Positions 1 to 7,747 of a stretch of 14,299 nucleotides of DNA are shown here, in pieces. This DNA is from Alphaproteobacteria bacterium. Its GTDB lineage: Bacteria > Pseudomonadota > Alphaproteobacteria > Reyranellales > Reyranellaceae. The stretch's first letter is position 1. Each line of letters starts with the position of its first letter. A program made the position numbers and the translations under genes. The DNA lies in the NCBI GenBank assembly GCA_013290035.1, contig JABCYT010000021.1, positions 1-14,299 of the forward strand. The letters run 5' to 3'. The notes under the pieces are model-generated. The model was not told the DNA's origin and did not search any database. It was given only the letters and a program-made list of their open reading frames with translations.

Positions 1-98
1 GCGACCGTACCGCCATTGCAATTCCGCTATTGCGCTTGAGGCAATCCACGATTGCAAATGTCCGATCGCGACGACGCTGATGGAAGGAATTGATCTGG
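1..98 (+). promoter_or_regulatory. Upstream region of ispH with repeated ATTGC elements
   Basis: ATTGC or its complement recurs four times at 15-22 (palindromic ATTGCAAT), 29-33, 41-45 (GCAAT, inverted) and 51-58 (ATTGCAAAT). Their centres lie 11-13 bp apart, so they are close to one face of the helix. GGAAGG at 82-87 is the likely ribosome site. No strong -35/-10 pair is visible; TTGCGC (30-35) with TGCAAA (53-58) is the best and is weak. Confidence 0.3.
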
Positions 99-1055
99 AT
101 GCGGGTTCTTATGGCTCAACCTCGAGGGTTTTGCGCGGGGGTGGTCCGGGCGATCGAGATCGTCGAGCGGTCCCTCGAGAAATTCGGCGCCCCGGTCTAT
201 GTCCGCCACGAAATCGTGCACAACCGCCATGTGGTCGAGAAGCTCGAGCGCATGGGCGCCGTCTTTGTCGAGACGCTGGATGAGATTCCCGACGGCGCGG
301 TGACGATTTTCAGCGCCCATGGCGTGGCCCAATCGATCATCGACGAGGCGAAATCGCGCGGCCTGCCGGTCCTCGATGCCACGTGCCCGCTCGTCTCCAA
401 GGTCCACATCCAGGGCAAGCGATACGTGGCACGTGGCCGCCATCTGATCCTGATCGGCCATGCCGGTCATCCCGAGGTCGAGGGCACCATCGGGCAGGTC
501 GGCGCGCCGGTCCATCTCGTCTCCACGGCCGAAGATGTCGCGCGACTCGAGCTTCCGGACGACGCGCTTGTCGCCTACGTGACCCAGACCACGCTGAGCG
601 TCGACGATACGCGGGGCGTGATCGCTGCCCTCCAGGCGCGGTTCCCGAATCTGGAGGGGCCTGACGTCTCGGATATCTGCTATGCGACCCAACATCGACA
701 GTCGGCGGTGCGCGAGTTGTGCGAGGTGGTGGATCTCCTGCTGGTGGTCGGCAGCCGCAACAGCTCTAACTCGAATCGGCTGCGTGAGATCGGCGTCGAG
801 CAAGGGCTGCCGAGTCACCTGGTCGCCGATGGTAGCGAGATCGATCCGGCATGGTTGGCCGGGGTCGAGACCGTCGGGCTGACAGCGGGCGCGTCCGCGC
901 CCGAAGAACTCGTTCTCGATGTCATCGAGGCCCTGCGCCGGCATGGCAAGGTCGAGGTCGAGCAGATGGACGGTGTCCGCGAGAATATCGAGTTCAGGCT
1001 GCCCAACGAGCTCAGGACGCCGTCGGGCAAGCCTGTCGTACCGTCGGTGGGATAG
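99..1055 (+). CDS. ispH: 4-hydroxy-3-methylbut-2-enyl diphosphate reductase (IspH/LytB)
   Basis: This is the last enzyme of the MEP (non-mevalonate) isoprenoid pathway. It is a cytosolic [4Fe-4S] protein that reduces HMBPP to IPP and DMAPP. With the ATG at 99 the protein is 318 aa, the usual family length. It begins [15 protein letters not shown], closely matching the conserved IspH N-terminus. The cluster cysteines are visible at about C12 (RGFCAG), C96 (DATCPL) and C194 (DICYATQ). The substrate-site residues are H41 (EIVHN), H74 (SAHGV), H124 and E126 (HPEVEGT), in nearly the classical numbering. A TTG at 90 is in frame, but it lies only 2 bases after the GGAAGG purine run (82-87). The ATG at 99 is 11 bases from that run, so I prefer it; ATG 111 is a shorter alternative. 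hpnH follows after 12 bp, so the two are probably co-transcribed, tying isoprenoid precursor supply to hopanoid synthesis. Confidence 0.96.
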   Translation: MRVLMAQPRGFCAGVVRAIEIVERSLEKFGAPVYVRHEIVHNRHVVEKLERMGAVFVETLDEIPDGAVTIFSAHGVAQSIIDEAKSRGLPVLDATCPLVSKVHIQGKRYVARGRHLILIGHAGHPEVEGTIGQVGAPVHLVSTAEDVARLELPDDALVAYVTQTTLSVDDTRGVIAALQARFPNLEGPDVSDICYATQHRQSAVRELCEVVDLLLVVGSRNSSNSNRLREIGVEQGLPSHLVADGSEIDPAWLAGVETVGLTAGASAPEELVLDVIEALRRHGKVEVEQMDGVRENIEFRLPNELRTPSGKPVVPSVG

Positions 1056-1067
1056 AGGAGCGTCGTC

Positions 1068-2216
1068 GTGGGAATTCCTCTGATGCAGGCGGCTCGAATC
1101 GGAACCTACGTGGTCCGTCAGCACTTGGCCGGCCGCAAACGCTACCCGCTTGTGCTCATGCTGGAGCCGTTGTTCCGCTGCAACCTGGCTTGCGCCGGTT
1201 GCGGCAAGATCGACTATCCGGACGAGATCCTGAACCAGCGCCTGTCGTACGACGAGTGCATGACGGCGATCGACGAGTGCGGTGCACCGGTGGTCTCAAT
1301 TGCCGGCGGCGAGCCGCTGTTGCACCGCGAGATGCCGGCCATCGTCAAAGGTTACCTCGCCCGCAAGAAGTTCGTGATCCTGTGCACCAACGCGCTTCTG
1401 CTGGCCAAGAAGATCGACGACTTCAAGCCGCATCCCTCCTTCACCTGGTCCATTCATCTCGATGGCAACCAGGCCATGCACGACAAGTCGGTCTGCCAGC
1501 GCGGCGTCTACGACAAGGCGGTGGAAGCGATTCGCCTCGCCAAGTCGAAGGGCTTTCGCGTCAGCATCAATTGCACGCTGTTCAACGACGCCGATCCGGT
1601 GCAGGTCGCCGACTTCTTCGACGACATGAAGGCGCTCGGGCTGGACGGCATCACCGTCTCGCCAGGTTATGCCTACGAGCGCGCGCCGGACCAGCAGCAC
1701 TTCCTCAATCGCACCAAGACCAAGGAATTGTTCCGCGGCATCCTGGCGCGCGGGGATGGCGGGCGGAAATGGCCGTTCAGCCAGTCGATCATGTTCCTGA
1801 ACTTTCTCGCCGGGAACGAGGCCTATCACTGCACGCCTTGGGGCAACCCGACGCGCACGGTCTTCGGCTGGCAGAAACCCTGCTATCTGCTGGGCGAGGG
1901 CTACGCCAAGACGTTCCGGGAACTCATGGACGACACCGAATGGGACAAGTACGGCGTCGGCAACTACGAGAAGTGCGCCGATTGCATGGTCCATTCCGGC
2001 TTCGAGGCCTCGGCGGTGAAGGACATGATGCGCCATCCCCTGAAGGCGCTGTCGATCGCCACGCGCGGCGTCCGCACTGACGGCGCGATGGCCAAGGACA
2101 TTTCGCTTGAAGGCCAGCGTCCGGCGGATTTCGTTTTCTCCGGTCATGTCGAGCGGCGGCTAAGCGAGATCCGGGCCGCCGAGGCGGGGGCCAAGAGCGC
2201 GGTGACCGCGGAGTAG
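1068..2216 (+). CDS. hpnH: Adenosylhopane synthase HpnH (radical SAM)
   Basis: This radical SAM enzyme attaches a 5'-deoxyadenosyl radical to diploptene to form adenosylhopane, the first step in building the extended C35 side chain. The 382-aa length is typical. The CX3CX2C cluster motif is at C38/C42/C45 (FRCNLACAGC), followed by the SAM-binding GGEP at about 80-83. A cysteine at position 106 (VILCTNA) matches the conserved Cys106 that, as I recall, was reported in Zymomonas HpnH to quench the product radical and set stereochemistry. The C-terminal third has further cysteines (C255, C272, C303, C306) typical of the HpnH extension. The start is GTG at 1068, preceded 7 bases upstream by GAGGAG (1055-1060); an in-frame ATG at 1083 lacks as good a site. 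The 3' end overlaps the convergent hpnG end by 57 bp. Confidence 0.96.
   Translation: MGIPLMQAARIGTYVVRQHLAGRKRYPLVLMLEPLFRCNLACAGCGKIDYPDEILNQRLSYDECMTAIDECGAPVVSIAGGEPLLHREMPAIVKGYLARKKFVILCTNALLLAKKIDDFKPHPSFTWSIHLDGNQAMHDKSVCQRGVYDKAVEAIRLAKSKGFRVSINCTLFNDADPVQVADFFDDMKALGLDGITVSPGYAYERAPDQQHFLNRTKTKELFRGILARGDGGRKWPFSQSIMFLNFLAGNEAYHCTPWGNPTRTVFGWQKPCYLLGEGYAKTFRELMDDTEWDKYGVGNYEKCADCMVHSGFEASAVKDMMRHPLKALSIATRGVRTDGAMAKDISLEGQRPADFVFSGHVERRLSEIRAAEAGAKSAVTAE
2160..2216. other. 57-bp convergent coding overlap of hpnG and hpnH
   Basis: The TAG of hpnG (2162-2160, minus) lies inside hpnH, and the TAG of hpnH (2214-2216, plus) lies inside hpnG. Both reading frames match family C-termini poorly at their extreme ends, which is normal for these proteins. 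A perfect 6-bp-arm palindrome CGCGGTGACCGCG is at 2198-2210. A second pair, GCGGAG (2208-2213) with CTCCGC (2232-2237), overlaps it. No T-run follows either, so a bidirectional intrinsic terminator is not demonstrated. Confidence 0.8.
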
Positions 2217-2822
2217 CGCCCGAAAGCCCCGCTCCGCTTCGAGGCCAGTCCGGATCAGGGCGGGAAGCTGGCTCGGCGCCGCCAGCAGCGAGCGCAGGAC
2301 GGCCGGCAGATCCATCGTGCCATCGGATTTCATGCCGACCCGCGCGGCCGGCGGCAAGCTGTGGTGCGCGGCATCGGAGATGACCCGGGCGGCGGCAAAG
2401 GGCAGACGGTGCTGCCGAGCCACCCGCGCCACGATATGCGATTCCATGTCGACGGCGACGGCGCCGGTCGTGCCGTGCAGCGAAGCCTTTTGCGTCGCCT
2501 CCACCACCATGGCGTTGGCGCCGAGCAGCAATCCCCTCGCCGCCTCCGGCAAGCGGGCGGCCAGCCGGCTCGTCCAGGCCCGGTCGGTCGGCATAGGCTC
2601 GCCGTCGACCAGCACGGCGTCGGCCACGACCCACTGGCCGACCTGCAGCTCGGGCGCCAGCCCTCCGGCGATGCCGATACTGATGAGGCCACTCGCCGTA
2701 CCGGCGAGCCGGTCGAGCACGGCTTCCAGCTGCGCGACATCGCCGCCGCTGGCGATGGCCTCGATGTCGACGCCGGCGATGATGCGCCGTTCTCGCTGCA
2801 AGCCGGTGGCGGCAAGGATCAT
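2160..2822 (-). CDS. hpnG: Hopanoid-associated phosphorylase/nucleosidase HpnG
   Basis: This is a purine-nucleoside-phosphorylase superfamily protein that acts on adenosylhopane, the HpnH product, releasing adenine to give a ribosylhopane intermediate. It is 220 aa, short for the superfamily but usual for HpnG. Visible family features are the glycine-rich ISIGIAGGL segment at about 48-55 and the VDMES motif at about 124-128, which in MTA/SAH-nucleosidase-like proteins contacts the ribose. The start is ATG at 2822, sharing one base with the shc stop (TGATG); a GTG one codon upstream is possible. An AGG lies about 8 bases upstream, inside the shc coding end. It is the last gene of the minus-strand operon. 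Its coding end runs 57 bp into the 3' end of hpnH on the opposite strand, so the enzymes for two consecutive steps have overlapping antisense transcripts. Confidence 0.9.
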   Translation of the reverse strand: MILAATGLQRERRIIAGVDIEAIASGGDVAQLEAVLDRLAGTASGLISIGIAGGLAPELQVGQWVVADAVLVDGEPMPTDRAWTSRLAARLPEAARGLLLGANAMVVEATQKASLHGTTGAVAVDMESHIVARVARQHRLPFAAARVISDAAHHSLPPAARVGMKSDGTMDLPAVLRSLLAAPSQLPALIRTGLEAERGFRALLRGHRALGPRLGGPDLA

Positions 2823-4765
2823 CACATGCCTAAAAGCGCGCGCCGGACATTGCCGCGCTTGAGGTTTCGGTAGCGCGCCAAGGCCCATAGCGGGAAGAAC
2901 GCCGGGTAGCCGTGATAGCGCAGATAGAAGACGCGCGGGAAACCGCCGCCGGTATAGGCGTCCTGCCGCCACAGGCCGGTCGCCTCCTGGGTCTGTTGCA
3001 GATACGCAATGCCGCGCGCCACGGCGGGATGGTCCACTTCTCCTGCCGCCATCAGCCCGAGAAGCGCCCAGGCCGTCTGAGACGCGTTGGACGGCGCAGC
3101 TTCATAGCCGCGATAGTCGAGCTTGTAGCTGGTGCAATCCTCTCCCCAGCCGCCGTCGGGGTTCTGGATGGCGATCAGCCAGTCCGCCGCCTTGCGCACG
3201 CACGGATCGCTGCCGCCGAGGCCGGCCGCGTTCAGCGCGCAAAGCGCCGACCACGTGCCATAGACATAGTTCACGCCCCAGCGGCCGAACCAGCTTCCAT
3301 CCGCGGCCTGCTCGCGCCGGAGATAGTCGAGCCCTGTCCGCATGGCAGGGCTGGCCGCCGTTTCGCCGAGCTGGGCCATCATGCTGACGCAGCGGGCGCT
3401 GACATCCGCTGTCGGCGGGTCGAGCAGCGCGCCGTGATCGGCGAAGGGGATGTTGTTGAGGTAGTGATCGACATTGTCGGCATCGAAGGCGCCCCAACCG
3501 CCATTGCGGCTCTGCAGTCCCACGGTCCACTCGGCGCCCCGCGACACGGCCTGGTCATAGCCATTGCCTGCCCTGAACTCGCGTCGCGCGCGATCCATGG
3601 CCATGACGACGACCGCCGTATCGTCGAGATCCGGATAGTGGGCGTTGCGATATTGGAAGGCCCAGCCGCCCGGACGCACGTCGGGGCGCCGCTCGGCCCA
3701 ATCGCCCTTCAGCTCGAGCTCCTGCAGCGGCAGCAGCCAGCCAAGGCCGCGCCGCGCGGCGGCCACCGCCTCCTCCGACCCCACGTCCATCATGGCGTGG
3801 ATGGCGAGCGCGGTATCCCAGACCGGCGAGACGCAGGGCTGGCAGTAGGCCTCGTCCGCACGGATCACCAGAAGCTTGTCGATCGCGCGACGGGCGATGG
3901 CGCGGTGGGGATGCTCCGGCGGGTGGCCCAGCGCGTCATACATCATCACGGCATTGGCCATGGCGGGGTAGATCGCCCCCAGCCCGTCCTCGCCGTTCAG
4001 ACGCTCCGTCACGAAGGCCGCGCAGCGCTCGATGGCGCGACGGCGCAGGGCTTTGGGCCACAAGGGCTCGACTACCTTCAACACGCCGTCGAGCCCGTTG
4101 AAGAACAGCGCCCAACCGCGTTTGCGATGAGTGGGTGCCTTGGGCGGCGCCTTGGCAGTCGCAGCGAAGAGTTCCTGGATGCGGATGCCGCGCGGGTTTC
4201 GCGCCCGCACGCGGAGCGCCGCCAGCACCAGCAGAGGCACCATGACGGTGCGCGCCCAGTACGACATGCGCGAGAGATGGATGGGGAACCAGCGCGGCAG
4301 CAGCACCAGCTCGACCGGGATGGTCGGCACATGGCGCCACGCGAGCTCGCCGAACTGGGCCAGCAGGATGCGCGTGAAGACATTGGCCCGCCAGGCGCCG
4401 CCCGCCGCCAGGATCGCCGCACGGGCCCGCGCCATGTGCGGCGCGTCCGGACTGTCGCCGATCATCTTCAGGCAGAAATAGGCTTTCACCGTCGCGCTGA
4501 TATCGAACTCACCGCCATGGAACAGCGGCCAGCCGCCATGCATGCCCTGGATGCGGCGCAGGTAGACGCCGATCTTGCGCTCGAGCTCCGGATCGTCCGG
4601 CTCGCCCAGATACTGGCGCAACAGGATATACTCGGCCGGAATCGTCGCATCCGCCTCGAGTTCGAAGACCCAGTGGCCGTCGCTCCGCTGCTGGCGCAGC
4701 AGCGCCTGCGCCGCGCGCCGGATATCGGCTTCGATCGCCATCAGATCGTCGAATGCGTCGTTCAT
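2822..4765 (-). CDS. shc: Squalene-hopene cyclase (HpnF)
   Basis: This monotopic membrane cyclase folds and cyclises squalene to hop-22(29)-ene and hopan-22-ol. The protein is 647 aa, the normal size. The catalytic acid motif DLDDTA is at D379-A384, equivalent to the D-x-DD of the Alicyclobacillus enzyme. QW-type repeats are spread along the chain: GHWVFE near 30, GGWPLF near 77, NGGWGAFD near 411, GSWFGRWG near 490 and GGWGED near 538. The C-terminal YTGGGFPRVFYLRYHGYP segment near 604-620 is typical of bacterial Shc. The start is ATG 4765-4763, overlapping the hpnE stop as ATGA; no clear Shine-Dalgarno site precedes it, so translation is probably coupled to hpnE. The frame stays open upstream to 5173, but that part is antiparallel-frame noise inside hpnE and lacks family similarity. 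Confidence 0.97.
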   Translation of the reverse strand: MNDAFDDLMAIEADIRRAAQALLRQQRSDGHWVFELEADATIPAEYILLRQYLGEPDDPELERKIGVYLRRIQGMHGGWPLFHGGEFDISATVKAYFCLKMIGDSPDAPHMARARAAILAAGGAWRANVFTRILLAQFGELAWRHVPTIPVELVLLPRWFPIHLSRMSYWARTVMVPLLVLAALRVRARNPRGIRIQELFAATAKAPPKAPTHRKRGWALFFNGLDGVLKVVEPLWPKALRRRAIERCAAFVTERLNGEDGLGAIYPAMANAVMMYDALGHPPEHPHRAIARRAIDKLLVIRADEAYCQPCVSPVWDTALAIHAMMDVGSEEAVAAARRGLGWLLPLQELELKGDWAERRPDVRPGGWAFQYRNAHYPDLDDTAVVVMAMDRARREFRAGNGYDQAVSRGAEWTVGLQSRNGGWGAFDADNVDHYLNNIPFADHGALLDPPTADVSARCVSMMAQLGETAASPAMRTGLDYLRREQAADGSWFGRWGVNYVYGTWSALCALNAAGLGGSDPCVRKAADWLIAIQNPDGGWGEDCTSYKLDYRGYEAAPSNASQTAWALLGLMAAGEVDHPAVARGIAYLQQTQEATGLWRQDAYTGGGFPRVFYLRYHGYPAFFPLWALARYRNLKRGNVRRALLGM

Positions 4766-6015
4766 GGCACGAGTGCCGCGGCTCTTTCCCCGGATCGCAG
4801 CGCCCCCTCGATGGTCGCCGGCAATCCGGTAGCGGTCCAATCGCCGGCAAGGAACAAGTTCGTCCAGCGCGTCGGGCACCCGGGACGCCGCGCATCCTGC
4901 GCCGGCGTGGCGGCGAAGGTCGCCCGTTTCTCCTTCACGATGCGGCACGGCGGCGGCGGACCGTCGAGACGATGGACCGCGGCGACGTCGCGCCAGAGCA
5001 AGTCCGTCAGCTGCTGCGTCTCCATGTCGACAAGACGATCGGCGGCACTCACGGTGACGGACAGCCGGTCGGGGAAGGCGAAGACCCATTCCGCGGTGCC
5101 GCCGACAAGTCCCACCAGCAGGGGCGCGCGGGCGGGAGGTGCCACTTTGAAATGCGCATTGACGATGGCGCAAAAAGCGTCGGGCACGGTGAGACCGGGC
5201 AGCAGCTCCTGCGCTGTCCAGGGCGGTACGGCGAGAATCACCCGGTCTTCCGGGCCGAGCGGTTCTTCACCATCGGCGAAGCTCAATCCGCTCACGCGGC
5301 CGCCTTCCAGCTTGAGCGCGGCCAGCCGGCGGCCGAGTCGAATCTCCGCACCGGTTTGGCGCAACCGCTGCAGGGCCGGATCGACGAAGGCGCCGGCCAG
5401 GCTGGGCATTGCGACCCGCGGACGGATGCTGGTGCCGCCCTTGGCGAGGGTCTCGCGCATCACCGCGCCCGCGAGATCGGCCGACGCCTGCTCCGGCGAA
5501 GTGTTGAGGATGGAGACCAGCAGGGGCCGCAGGAATTTCTCCCACAACACGCCCCGGCATGGCAGCACCTCGTCGATCCGCCGACCGGCGTGGCGTCGCA
5601 TCAAGGTCGCCGCCGCCAGGTACTCACCGAATCGCGTACCCGGCACGCGGCGCTTCTCTGCCAGGACCCACCAGGGAATCGGTCCGTCATTCGGGCGCAG
5701 GGTCCAGGTATGGCCCGTCAGCACGTCGAAGAACGGAAACTCGGCCGTGGTGGGTCCGCGCACGCGGTCCTGCGCGCCGATGGCGCCGAGGTAGCGAGCG
5801 ACGGCGGGATTGCCCGAGAGGACGAGGTGATTGCCGTTGTCGATCTCCATGTCGAGCACGCCATCGTGGTAGGAGCGACAGCGCCCGCCTGCCTGTCGGG
5901 CGGCATCCGACAGCACGACGGGCACGCCGCGGCCAGCCAAGGTCACGGCCGCCGACAATCCGGCCAGGCCTGCTCCGACGACGTGGACGCGCGCCCCCGT
6001 GACCGGTTGCGTCAT
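4762..6015 (-). CDS. hpnE: Hydroxysqualene dehydroxylase HpnE (FAD-dependent)
   Basis: This FAD-dependent amine-oxidase-fold enzyme performs the third step of the HpnC/D/E squalene route, reductively removing the hydroxyl of hydroxysqualene to give squalene. The protein is 417 aa. The N-terminal dinucleotide-binding motif VVGAGLAGLSAA has glycines at 14, 16 and 19. It is followed by the AGGRCRS segment near 42-48 that is typical of the flavin amine oxidase fold. The C-terminus carries LFLAGDWTATGLPATIEGA, a strong HpnE/carotenoid-desaturase-like flavin-binding signature. The start is ATG 6015-6013, overlapping the hpnD stop as ATGA. The bases upstream of the start show no Shine-Dalgarno site, which again suggests translational coupling. 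Older annotation may call this a squalene-associated FAD desaturase. Confidence 0.95.
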   Translation of the reverse strand: MTQPVTGARVHVVGAGLAGLSAAVTLAGRGVPVVLSDAARQAGGRCRSYHDGVLDMEIDNGNHLVLSGNPAVARYLGAIGAQDRVRGPTTAEFPFFDVLTGHTWTLRPNDGPIPWWVLAEKRRVPGTRFGEYLAAATLMRRHAGRRIDEVLPCRGVLWEKFLRPLLVSILNTSPEQASADLAGAVMRETLAKGGTSIRPRVAMPSLAGAFVDPALQRLRQTGAEIRLGRRLAALKLEGGRVSGLSFADGEEPLGPEDRVILAVPPWTAQELLPGLTVPDAFCAIVNAHFKVAPPARAPLLVGLVGGTAEWVFAFPDRLSVTVSAADRLVDMETQQLTDLLWRDVAAVHRLDGPPPPCRIVKEKRATFAATPAQDARRPGCPTRWTNLFLAGDWTATGLPATIEGALRSGERAAALVP

Positions 6016-6863
6016 CCGAACACGCTGCAGCGTGCCACGATCCACAGCAATCGCGCCTTGCCGATGCGCACGCGCCGGCGCGGCGCCACCCAGCCCTCCA
6101 AAAGCATTTGCTGCAGGATGGTGCGGTAGACGGCCGACATCAGCCGCGGCGCCAGCAGGCGCCCGCGCGGCCTGGCGCGCATCACGCGGTCGGCGGCGGC
6201 GAAGTGATCGAGCGCCAGGGCCGCCAGGTCCCGGCAGGCGCCGTCGATCCTCGGATCGCCGATCGCGGCGCCGGGATCGGTGGTGACGATGCCGGCCTTC
6301 GCCAGTAATTCGCGCGGCAGGTAGAGACGGCCGATCGCGGCATCCTCGTCGAGGTCGCGCAGGATGTTGGTGAGCTGCAGGGCGCGGCCCAGCCGGTGCG
6401 CGAGTTGCAGCCCCGGCCCCTCCTCCATGCCGAAGATGCGAATCGAAAGACGCCCGACCGCGACCGCGACCCGATCGCAGTAGAGATTGAGCGTTTCGAG
6501 ATCGGGCGCGCGAATGTCGGTGTCGACGTCCATCTGCATGCCGTCGATCACGGCCAGGAAATCCGCCTGCCGCAGGCCGAAGCCATGGACCGCCTTCTTC
6601 AGGAAAGCGGCCTGGCCGGCCGGCCTGTCGGCGTAGAGGGCGCCCAGGTCGGCGCGCCACCGATCGAGCTCTATGGCCCGCATGGCGCGCGGCCGCGTCC
6701 CATCGTCGGCGATGTCGTCGACCATCCGGCAGAAGCTGTAGATGGCGAACATGGCCGCCCGCTCCGCTTTCGGCATGACGCGCATCGCCGCGTAGAAGGA
6801 GCTGCCGGAAACCTGCGCCTGAAGCGCCGCCGGATCGGCCGCGGCCTGAGGTTCGCTCGTCAT
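6012..6863 (-). CDS. hpnD: Presqualene diphosphate synthase HpnD
   Basis: This is a trans-isoprenyl diphosphate (head-to-head) synthase that condenses two farnesyl diphosphates to presqualene diphosphate. It is 283 aa, all alpha-helical by family. Both Mg-binding aspartate-rich motifs are present: VDDIADD at about 48-54, and NILRDLDEDAAIGRLYLP at about 166-183, with DLDED at 170-174 followed by the GRxYLP stretch characteristic of HpnD. A YCDRVAVAVGRL segment near 128-139 is typical of squalene/phytoene synthases. The start is ATG 6863-6861, sharing ATGA with the hpnC stop. An AGG/GGCAGGG purine stretch sits immediately upstream. I separate it from HpnC by its well-formed second motif and its position as the downstream member of the pair. 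Confidence 0.94.
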   Translation of the reverse strand: MTSEPQAAADPAALQAQVSGSSFYAAMRVMPKAERAAMFAIYSFCRMVDDIADDGTRPRAMRAIELDRWRADLGALYADRPAGQAAFLKKAVHGFGLRQADFLAVIDGMQMDVDTDIRAPDLETLNLYCDRVAVAVGRLSIRIFGMEEGPGLQLAHRLGRALQLTNILRDLDEDAAIGRLYLPRELLAKAGIVTTDPGAAIGDPRIDGACRDLAALALDHFAAADRVMRARPRGRLLAPRLMSAVYRTILQQMLLEGWVAPRRRVRIGKARLLWIVARCSVFG

Positions 6864-7747
6864 CCCTGCCTGTCGCCCAGACGGGGCTGCTTGTGACGGC
6901 CGATGCGCGCGAACCAGCCGGCGACGACGCCGAGCCCGCCGCGCAGCGCCAACCCGGCAGCCTCCACCGGATGGTGATGGACGCGCTGGGACAAGGGATC
7001 GCGGCGCGCGAGGCGGGCCGCGAGGCTCTCCGCCAGGGCCTGGATGACGCCGACCTCCAGCGCCAGGCGGCGGTCGGCGATGTCTCCGGCGAAGGGCCGT
7101 GACTGTTCGAGCAGCATTTGCGTGCGGCGGGCCAGTTGTTCGATCGTCTTGCGCAGTGCCGGCGAGGCCTGCGATGCCGCCAGGGCTTCGACTCCCGTTC
7201 CGTTGGCTTCGAGCGCGTCGAGCGGGATGTAGACGCGATCGATGGACCGGTAGTCCTTGGCGCAATCCTGCAGGTGATTGATCACCTGCAAAGCGCTGCA
7301 GAGCGCATCGTTGGCCGGCCAGAGCGTCGCGGATTCACCATGTACGTCGAGCACGAAGCGACCGACCGGGGCCGCGGAATAGCGGCAGTAGTCCATGAGC
7401 TCCGCCCAATCGGCGTAGCGCCGTTTCGTAACGTCGCGACGGAAGGCTTCCAGCAGGTCGAGCGCATGCCGATCGGTCAGGCCATGCGTCTGCAGGATCA
7501 CCCGCAACGAGTCGCCTTCCGGGCTCGCGCCGGCCTGGCCGCGCAGCCCGGCCTCCATCCGCGCAAGCTGCTCCAGCTTTTCCTCGGGTGACGCGCGGGC
7601 ATGATCCGCCACATCGTCCGCGGCCCGCACGAAACGATAGAAGGCCAGGATCGGCGGCCGCAGCTCCGGGCGCACCAGGCGGGAGGCGACGGGGAAGTTT
7701 TCATCCCGGTGGCCTTTGCCCGAGGCGAAATCGGCGGCGCCCGTCAT
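6860..7747 (-). CDS. hpnC: Hydroxysqualene synthase HpnC
   Basis: This is the second squalene/phytoene-synthase-fold protein. In the HpnC/D/E pathway it converts presqualene diphosphate to hydroxysqualene. It is 295 aa. The N-terminus GHRDENFPVAS near 12-22 is characteristic of HpnC. The first Asp-rich motif is AADDVADH at about 43-49. The second is looser, with D161-C-A-K-D165 followed by YRSIDRVYIP near 166-175. The YSAAPVGRFVLDVHGE segment near 123-138 matches the family. The C-terminal 30 residues include a hydrophobic stretch (AAGLALRGGLGVVAGW) and a basic tail, so peripheral membrane association is possible (inference). The start is ATG 7747-7745, overlapping the hpnB stop as ATGA. hpnC precedes hpnD in the usual order. 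Confidence 0.93.
   Translation of the reverse strand: MTGAADFASGKGHRDENFPVASRLVRPELRPPILAFYRFVRAADDVADHARASPEEKLEQLARMEAGLRGQAGASPEGDSLRVILQTHGLTDRHALDLLEAFRRDVTKRRYADWAELMDYCRYSAAPVGRFVLDVHGESATLWPANDALCSALQVINHLQDCAKDYRSIDRVYIPLDALEANGTGVEALAASQASPALRKTIEQLARRTQMLLEQSRPFAGDIADRRLALEVGVIQALAESLAARLARRDPLSQRVHHHPVEAAGLALRGGLGVVAGWFARIGRHKQPRLGDRQG

Noticed and set aside
4766..5173. Apparent 136-aa N-terminal extension of squalene-hopene cyclase
   Set aside because: The shc-like N-terminus (MNDAFDDLMAIEADIR) starts at the ATG overlapping the hpnE stop. The upstream part is out of frame with hpnE, is low in family similarity and would overlap that gene fully.
2912..5794. A 960-codon open frame on the plus strand, antisense to shc and hpnE
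   Set aside because: It lies opposite two strongly recognised genes. Its translation is rich in Arg/Ala/His/Asp with no family motifs, as expected for an antisense frame of high-GC coding DNA.
6012..7747. hpnC and hpnD as a tandem gene duplication of recent origin
   Set aside because: They share only the ancient squalene/phytoene-synthase fold. Their motifs differ in detail and both are standard members of the HpnC/D/E pathway.
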